64,000 nucleotides of DNA from Euborellia annulipes (lineage: Eukaryota; Arthropoda; Insecta; Dermaptera; Anisolabididae): the NCBI GenBank assembly GCA_023213315.1, contig JAKCPI010005660.1:124001-188000 (forward strand), read 5' to 3'. A program made the position numbers and the translations under genes. Positions within the stretch are counted from its first letter, which is position 1. The number at the start of each line of letters is the position of its first letter. Below are positions 57,163 through 64,000 of this stretch, one piece after another. Under the pieces are notes generated by a model. It was not told where the DNA came from and made no database searches. It worked only from the letters and a program-made list of their open reading frames with translations.

Positions 57163-60100
57163 ATGGGATCAACCAAAAAACATAAGCATGGCGAATGTAA
57201 AAGGAGAAAGCACAGCGGCACGAAAATAAGATCACAAACACCAGAAAAGACCATCAAGGAAAAGCATCGTCACAAAAAACACCATAAAGAAAAGAAACGC
57301 GAGCGAACCGAACACAAATACACAGAACATATTTCCGAAGGTAAATATTTTATTTTTTAATTTAAATAATTATATATATATACACTGCGTCGTCAAAAAA
57401 AAGCAACACTTTGTTTCTTCTTAAAAAGACCTGTTCTAATCTTCTTAAACATTTCTAAGTTACAGGAATGAAAGAAGAAAACGCAGCTAAAGTTTTTTCT
57501 TTAAAATATATTTTAACAGCTGATGTTTCGGCCTTGGTCAAAGCCATCCTCTGAGCTATAAACAACGAAACATTTTTATATTATAAATATAGTTTTATAA
57601 TCATTTTTACAGAATGAAAATCATACCTGTTAGTGGTCATAATGTACAGTGAGGGACAATATTAAGTCCCACCCATGTGATTATTTCATTGTTTTTAAAA
57701 AAATGTTATATATTTTTTAATGGAAAGTTTCATGGTTCAAACCTAGAAAATTTCCAATAAAGATTTTCATTTTCTTTTATAAATACAATTAAATAATCAC
57801 AAATAGAAAACGCATGGGTAATATTGTCCCTCACTGTACATATATGTATTTCGAATTGTATTTGGTATAAATTTTGGATATAACATTAGAAAAAAATGTT
57901 TCGTTGTTTATAACTCCGAGGATGGCTTTGACCAAAGCCGAAACTCATATTTTTAAAGAAAAAATTCTGGCTGCGTTTTCTTTTAACTTTCATTCGTGAT
58001 ACAAATTCCACCAGCCATAAAATACCCTTATACTAATTTCTAAGTAAATTTAACACAAATCCATATCATTTTAGTGAATAATTACAATTTAAATTAAACA
58101 AAGAAATTTTTTTATTAACACCTAATTTTTAAAATTTTAAAATAATCTTTCCATTTCAGCTTTTTTATGTCTATTTTATTGGAAATTCTTATAAAAACAA
58201 AATTTTTAATTAGTATCCAACAAAACAAATTATGTTGATTTGTCCCTCAAATTGAAAATCGACATATTTTTCTTTATTTTATTTAAATTGTGTTAAATTG
58301 ATTAAAATTATTTGTATTTGTGTTAAATTTACTTAGATATGTATAAGCTATTTCATATTAAATGTTTTTTTAAATTAGAGTATTATTAAGGTTGATTAGA
58401 ACAGGTTACATTTTTTTTTGACGCTCAGTGTATATATATATAAATTTAAGTAAAATTTTATGTGGAACAAACAAATATTTAAAAACATTTTTATTATCTA
58501 AAATAATTTTAATTTTGATTGAAAAACATTCCCTCACTTTCAGACTGAAAGTTTCAGGTATTCATAATACACTTTTAGTATTTTTTTAATTGATAAAATT
58601 AAAAAAATATACTGTTAAATAAAAAAATTCACGATGTTAGGTAAACTGTGTTTTGATGAGTTCAGGAGATGAAAGAATAATTTATATTAATATAGAGAAA
58701 GTTGCTTTACAGGCCTGACGATGGTCCTTTGTAACCGAAACCAGGATAAATGCGCACACTGGTCGTCTTATTTTCATTAAAATTTTCAAATCTAAAAATA
58801 AAATCTTTATTGATCATTGCTGAAAAACCTGCAAAAGAAAAAAACTTTCTCTATATTAATATAAACTGTGTTTTATTTGTATAATATTTAACATTGTAGT
58901 TGTGGCTGTTGAGTTGTATCAAGGAAGGGTTGCTAAATCAGAGACTGACAGTCAATTTTTTTCATTAAATATTTTACTGGGCCGACGTTTCAGTCTCAAT
59001 AGAGGCCCTCTTCAGGGCTAAAAAATGTATATATATATATATATATTCGGCACAGACGGAAGCTAGCCGCTAGTGCTTTATATATAGAAATAGATATATA
59101 TATATATGAGACCAAAACGTCGGTCCAATAAACTATTTAAAGAAAAAAATTTAGCTGCCAATCTCTGCTTTCGCAACTCTTCCTTGATAATATTTAACGT
59201 TGAGGGCCTCCTGTGGCTTCTTTATGCATAATTTGTGAATGTATATAAAATCAATATTTTTTTATTTTATAACAACTGTGGAAGTCTATACTCACTCTTA
59301 AACTGCTGTATTTAAAGTTACTCAACAATGTTTCAGCTCGGTATGTACTCTGAGTAATAAAAATCATATGACATGGATAAACAAGCATTTATTAAGAATA
59401 AAATAACATTTATATTCTGGAATAGAACCTTGGAAATGAGCTTTGAGAAATTTTTAGTATTTTACATTACTCAATGTGTTCTTTCCGTTTTACTTTTTTT
59501 ATTTTTTTAATTTTATGCTTTGTTTTAGATGAATTTGAAGCACCACCACCTCCAAAAATATCAACTCATAGCTCTCCACCATCAGCTCCTTTGCCTCCAC
59601 CTCCTCCGACTATTAAAGATGACGAAGTTAAAACCGAAAATTCCAACCAATCATTATCAATTGAAGAAACTAATAAACTTCGAGCCAAATTGGGGCTGAA
59701 ACCACTACAAGTTGATAAAACTGATTCAAATAAAGGTCAAAAAGTAATCAAAGAAGGAGGCACTGTTATAGTAAAGGATTCTGAAGAATTTGTACATAAA
59801 CCGGCAGGTAATTATACTTTCTTATCATGATAAATGAAAAAAAAAAAAAGAAAATATATTTGTAATTTCATACATTTTAGTCTATAAACTTATGTGTATT
59901 GTCCTGGATTTGTGTAATTGACTATTTCATAAATTATGTAATTTTTTGCTTAAATTGAGAAATCGTATATAATTAAAAATTCCTCTAATAATAATTGATT
60001 TTTTAATTTTTTTAAATCAAATTAATTTTAATCAAAATCGTTAGAGCAAATTTTGAGAAAATCAAAAAAAACTGAAAAAGTACATCAGTAAAATACTAGT

Positions 60101-60209
60101 ACTCTGGCCGATTTTGTTCAAAGGCTTCACGCCTCAGGGGGTAAAAACATGTATTTCCATCAAAATCTGGACATCGAAATGTTGACATGAAATCAATACT
60201 TTCTCTCTC

Positions 60210-60257
<48 letters not shown>

Positions 60258-63200
60258 AACGTGTATATGTCATATATATATTTTCGAAATTTTTTACTAA
60301 CTGAATATCATTTGAATATTTATTTTAGTGCTCTGAAGGTGAATACAAATGCACATTTGAATTTTTTATTTTAGTTATGATTTAAATAAATTCAGTTTTT
60401 TTTTTTCAAGATCCAAGACAATATCTCTGTTTTATTAAATGATTTTCACTCCCAAAAGTCCATGCTGGAAGAAAATTTATTTCTTTTCAAACAAAACTTT
60501 ACTATAGTTATACTATTTATTTTTTTTTTTTAGAAAATATCAGTAAAAAAAATTTCCAAGAGAAATTAAAACGGAGATTAGAAGAAAAAAAAGAAAAACG
60601 TCATATAGAACACAAATTATCATTAGTAAAATCTCTTGGAGATTCAGACGATGAAGATGATAGAGGAGATGCTTCAGCTTGGGTTTCACGATCGAGAAAA
60701 ATTCATGAAGAGAAAATAAAAGCTCAAAAAAGAGAGAAATTGTTCGAAGAGCTAGATGAAGAATTTGGAATTGGAGATATCATCGATTCAGATGTCAATG
60801 CGGAAAAGAATAATCTTTATAATGAAAGACATTTAAGAGGTTTAAAAGTAGAACATAATGTGGTGAGTAATCAATAAAATTAAATAATATTATTAATAAT
60901 AATTTAAAAATAAAAGAAGTGGTTCAACAAAAGAAAAATTTTTTATCATAAGTTTTGAGTTCTTAAGAAATTTTAGTTAAAACTAAACCTTAAATATGTA
61001 AAGATTGTATATCCGAAATTTCAATTAACCATTTGGTGTGTTTATTTATTTTCCATGAATATCCTTACATAATGTCAGGATTGTCTTTAGTGGACAAGAG
61101 AACATCTCTTATATTCGTGTTTCTCATTTCTGACATCTTTTGTGATCTTAGCGGATATTCGGAAAATGAATAAACACACCCCAAATTTCGTGCTTAATGG
61201 GAGGTGACTTTAATTTCTGTGGCAGACAAATACTTGGTTATTATATACAGTGTTGGATTAAACAAGTGGAGGCCCTTATGCAGTGAAAATCTCGGGAGTT
61301 CCCGAGATATAAGGGAAATGGGGGTCGGGGCCTATCGAAATGTTTAGATTGTCCCCACGGAGCTTGTGAAAAATTCGAAATTTACACTTACATTTTAAAA
61401 ACATTTCATATTGAATAAAACATTATGTAATTTTAAAATATGTTTATAAAGAGGGGGATCTTTAAAAATCATTTCGCCCCCCCCCCCCCCCCAAAAAAAT
61501 AATATATATATATATATATTCTCCCCTGCTCTGCTTGCCACTTTAGTCTAAATCAGCGTTTTCCAAACTGTGAGGTGCGCCTTCCTAGGGAGGCGCGGAC
61601 TAGTCTAAGGGGAGGCGCGAATATTGGCCACCAAGATCAATTTTCCAAATGATTGTTAGTTCTATAAATAAAATGATAAAATTTAGAAGATTCTGGGAGG
61701 GAGGTTTTTAATTAAAATAATAAATATGAATAAATAAAAAAAATATTTTTATATACTGTAAATTTATATTTTTTAGTATTAAAAATTTTTGTTTTTGTAT
61801 TATTTTATTAAATGTGTATGGGGAGGGAGCGTCATACGATTAAATATTTTTAAGGGAGGCGTTGTAACATAAAGTTTGGAAACCACTGGTCTAAATACTT
61901 CAAAATCCGACTGGAGGAATGTGTGCGTCTAACCAAGTTAACTTTAAAAAATAACCGATGTTTTATTATTGCAGAAAATGCTTTTTCATGTATATTATGA
62001 TATAAAATTTTTTTTAACCAAGTGTTTTTACTTAACTAACTTTTAAAAATCGATCTTTATTATGCCTCACCCTGTATATACACTAAACAACTCTAAAAAA
62101 AATAAAAAATAAATTATATATATATATATACAGGGCTTGTATATTTAATACCTGTCTCTTGTATTCACAATTTAGATCAGGGGTGGCCAAGGGTGGATCC
62201 AGAGGAGTTTTTCGGGGGGGGGGGGGTGACTGGTCGCACAGCACACAACTTTCTCTTACCTTTAGTAATTTAAAGTTGCATTCTGAACTTGTTTACTAGT
62301 ATATATATTCAAATCAAATTAATTTTTTAAAATTATATATTAAAAATAAAGTTTAATTAAGATATTTTTCTCAAATCTCGGGGGAGGGGGTTAATTACCC
62401 TCTTTACCTCCCTCCCCCTTGTATCCGCTATTGGGGGTGGCTAATCCCGGCCCTATACCCGATTTATTATATATATGGCCACGACGAGATTCTAGATAAA
62501 TTAAAATAATTGAGAATTAAAAATTAAAATAACTAACAATAAAGATATATGATGTCTTTACATATTGTTATGCCCGCGACGTTCATGAAAATTTTTAATT
62601 TCGTCCTTGCTTTGTCTCCTATGATTTAGATATATGTTAAAGTATGCCACAGGTAATAATATATTAATAAAAAAAAACCACTGATCTAAATTTTATTACT
62701 TTTCTACTTAACATTAATTTGTATAAAAAAAAATCTTTTTTATATTTTTATAATTATTTAATATTTTAATGCTCACTTTCTTTTTTATATCAGGCCAGTT
62801 TTATGGAAGGAACAAACGTCATTCTGACATTAAAAGATCAAGAAGTTTTAGATGAAACTGAAGATAAAGATGTATTAGTAAATGTTAATATGGTTGATGA
62901 TGAGAAATATCGAAAGGTAATCAAATCTTTTTTCTAATAATTAATTTTCATCTTGTTTATTATATTATTTTCTTTTTTTTTTTTAGAATATAAAAACTAA
63001 GAATTCACTATCAAATAAAAATCATTTCGAAGATGAAGTTGATGAATTTGGAAATCCTTTAAATAATGATGTTTTAAGTAAATACGATGAAGAAATAGAT
63101 GGAGAAAAAAAGAATCATTTGCATTAGGAGATGATTCTTTTCAACAATTTAAAAAACGAAAAATTATGGAAGTGAAACAAAAATTAAAGGGTAAAATGGT

Positions 63201-63288
63201 CGTATCTTTAGGAACGCCCGGTCCACAACTTGCAAGTGATTATTTTACTGAACAAGAAATGGTTAAATTTAATAAACCTAAAAAAAAG
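57163..63288 (+). CDS. SART1: U4/U6.U5 tri-snRNP protein SART1 (Snu66-like), 5' part, frameshifted as read
   Basis: Nuclear splicing factor needed for tri-snRNP assembly into the pre-catalytic spliceosome. Exons 57163-57340, 59529-59807, 60534-60862, 62794-62916, 62987-63288; the rest lies beyond the window. The N-terminus is Lys/His-rich ([15 protein letters not shown]). Exon 2 has proline runs and the family signature [19 protein letters not shown]. Exon 3 matches the WVSRSRK...LDEEFG...GLKVEH region, exon 4 ILTLKD...VLVNVN, exon 5 LSKYDEE and [15 protein letters not shown]. In exon 5 the frame stops at 63126 because the A-run 63105-63111 has seven A; eight would keep the conserved frame to the donor at 63289. 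Sequencing error is the likeliest cause. Confidence 0.9.
57383..58430. mobile_element. Tc1/mariner-type element with nested insertions
   Basis: Ends CACTGCGTCGTCAAAAAAAA and TTTTTTTTTGACGCTCAGTG are imperfect inverted repeats, with TA at both flanks. The arms share ACCTGTTCTAATC. Inside lies a fold-back (about 57465-57985) whose arms contain GATGTTTCGGCC / GGATGGCTTTGACCAAAGCC. Inside that lies a further MITE. Located in SART1 intron 1. Confidence 0.7.
57647..57836. mobile_element. Tc1/mariner-like MITE, innermost insertion
   Basis: CAGTGAGGGACAATATTAAG and ACCCATGCG... mirror to AATATTGTCCCTCACTG, bounded by TA (57645-57646, 57837-57838). 190 bp, non-coding. Confidence 0.85.
58681..58863. 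repeat. Fold-back element
   Basis: TATTAATATAGAGAAAGTTG mirrored by AACTTTCTCTATATTAATA. The centre has TGACGATGGTCCTTTGTAACCG. Confidence 0.65.
58914..59190. repeat. Fold-back element with GACGTTTCAG motif
   Basis: Arms ATCAAGGAAGGGTTGC / GCAACTCTTCCTTGAT and GGCCGACGTTTCAGTCTCA / GAGACCAAAACGTCGGTCC. An (AT)n run lies in the loop. In SART1 intron 1. Confidence 0.75.
60027..60255 (+). repeat. R1 repeat fragment ending in an (AT)n microsatellite
   Basis: AATTTTAATCAAAATCGTTA, CTGAAAAAGTACATCAG, ACATCGAAATGTTGACATGA, TACTTTCTCTCT, then about 45 bp of AT repeat (60210-60255). In SART1 intron 2. Confidence 0.75.
61031..61188. repeat. Fold-back element
   Basis: ATTTGGTGTGTTTATTTATT mirrored by AATGAATAAACACACCCCAAAT; inner arms ATGAATATCC / GGATATTCGG. 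In SART1 intron 3. Confidence 0.7.
61554..61888. mobile_element. hAT-like MITE
   Basis: Ends CAGCGTTTTCCAAACTGTGA and AAAGTTTGGAAACCACTG, the classic CAGTGGTTNCCAAAC type. Perfect 8-bp duplication GTCTAAAT (61546-61553, 61889-61896). Interior has repeated GGGAGGCG motifs. Confidence 0.93.
62174..62450. mobile_element. Probable nested hAT-like MITEs
   Basis: CAGGGGTGGCCAAGGGT at the left and GGGTGGCTAATCCCGGCC at the right look like hAT ends. Between them GGATCCAGAGGAG ... TTGTATCCGC may be a second element. Duplications are not clear. Confidence 0.45.
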
Positions 63289-63384
63289 GTATGGAAATTT
63301 TTTATTCTCTATTATTAATGCGAAGCTTCTCCCCCGCCTCCTTCTCTCTTAAAAAAAAATTAAATTCGAATATATAAGCTTCAA

Positions 63385-63660
63385 AGGAAAAAAATCTGGT
63401 GTGACCAGATTTTTTGTGTTTTGTTACCATGGTAACCATTTCTTTCCTATGAAGTACAAGAGTAAAGTGTGCTTCAAAAAATTTCAAGGACAAAATGAGA
63501 ATATACATTTTAAAGAGCATCTAAAAAATAATTGATTTTTGAATTTTAATTAAAATCGTTAAAGCAAATTTTTAGAAAATCGTAAAAAACTGAAAAAGTA
63601 TACCAGTAAAGTACTAGGACTCTTTGGTCGATTTTGTTCTAAAGCTTATTTTCACGGTCG
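63385..63660 (+). repeat. Interspersed repeat unit R1, copy
   Basis: GTGACCAGATTTTTTGTG, TTTCCTATGAAGTACAAGAG, ATGAGAATATACATTTTAAA, AATTTTAATTAAAATCGTTA and AAGCTTATTTTCACGG match other copies. In the intron after SART1 exon 5. Confidence 0.65.
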
Positions 63661-63689
63661 GTATTCGTTTAACGCTTCTTTTACTGGTT

Positions 63690-64000
63690 TTGCTTTTTGA
63701 GACGGCCCATTATTGTGCACTCAATTGATGTGGCACCCATCTTTCAGATTTTTCCCATTGCTCATAATCGGTCCCTAATCATTTCTTTCTTCCAACTTTT
63801 TCGGTGTACCAGAACTTTGTTTGCCTTGCACATCAAAATCCCCATTTTTGAATTGTCGAAACCAATTTATGGTTGGAGCATGGTCATCGTAAGTTTCTAC
63901 CAACAAACGACGACTTTCAGCGGTTAAATGAGAAAAGTAATGCGTGCCGCGAATGCACTTTTTCAAGCACGAAACTCGATATGTTCAAAGCGGTATAAAT
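63690..64000 (-). pseudogene. Mariner transposase fragment, N-terminal part
   Basis: The minus strand encodes FSHLTAESRRLLVETYDDHA ... INWFRQFKNGDFDVQGKQSS ... TPKKLEE. This is the helix-turn-helix part of mariner transposases (LL.ETYGDHAP...W.RRFKNGDFDV.D..R.G.PK, recalled). A stop follows at 63775; downstream sequence is scrambled, so the DDD catalytic region is absent or deleted. The 5' end runs off the window. Confidence 0.75.

Noticed and set aside
1..64000. Prokaryotic systems, CRISPR arrays, operons
   Set aside because: Spliced genes, poly(A)-tailed retroposons and the overall structure are eukaryotic; repeated units are transposon families without spacer regularity.

Overview
This is a eukaryotic, strongly AT-rich nuclear window. 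Its genes are split by GT-AG introns, and most of the DNA is transposon-derived. Protein content (microsomal triglyceride transfer protein, kinesin-2 motor KIF3B, splicing factor SART1, and the first exon of an RSF1-like chromatin factor) points to an animal. The AT bias and the density of short DNA transposons suggest an arthropod, perhaps a copepod such as a sea louse; the species is inference only.

Layout: positions 503-653 (-) hold the first coding exon of an RSF1-like gene that runs off the left edge. Positions 3055-26753 (-) hold a complete microsomal triglyceride transfer protein gene. I assembled 15 coding exons whose phases all agree: 2712 nt, 903 residues. It has a 24-nt micro-exon, and a coding-like exon on each strand sits inside its first two introns. 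Positions 26754-43727 are a gene-poor repeat block. It contains a giant inverted repeat (arms about 28940-30563 and 32205-34085), palindromic elements with tRNA-like ends, and several fold-back elements. Positions 43728-52518 (-) hold a complete KIF3B gene: 13 coding exons, 2220 nt, 739 residues. Positions 52519-57162 are again repeats. From 57163 to the right edge runs SART1 (+), five exons visible and the 3' part outside. Its fifth exon is broken by a one-base shortage in an A-run. The window ends in a mariner transposase remnant.

The genes are unrelated housekeeping or lipid-metabolism genes, not a functional cluster. The mobile-element layer is rich: at least nine hAT-like MITEs with 8-bp target duplications, several elements at TTAA sites, Tc1/mariner and pogo-like elements, two copies of a non-LTR retrotransposon 3' end, tRNA-derived SINE-like units, and a frequently reused interspersed unit. 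The most distinctive structure is a family of long palindromes whose two outer ends each carry an outward-facing tRNA-like module with Pol III A-box-like and B-box-like motifs. Exon coordinates were derived by hand from reading frame, splice signals and recalled vertebrate homologues; no alignment was run.
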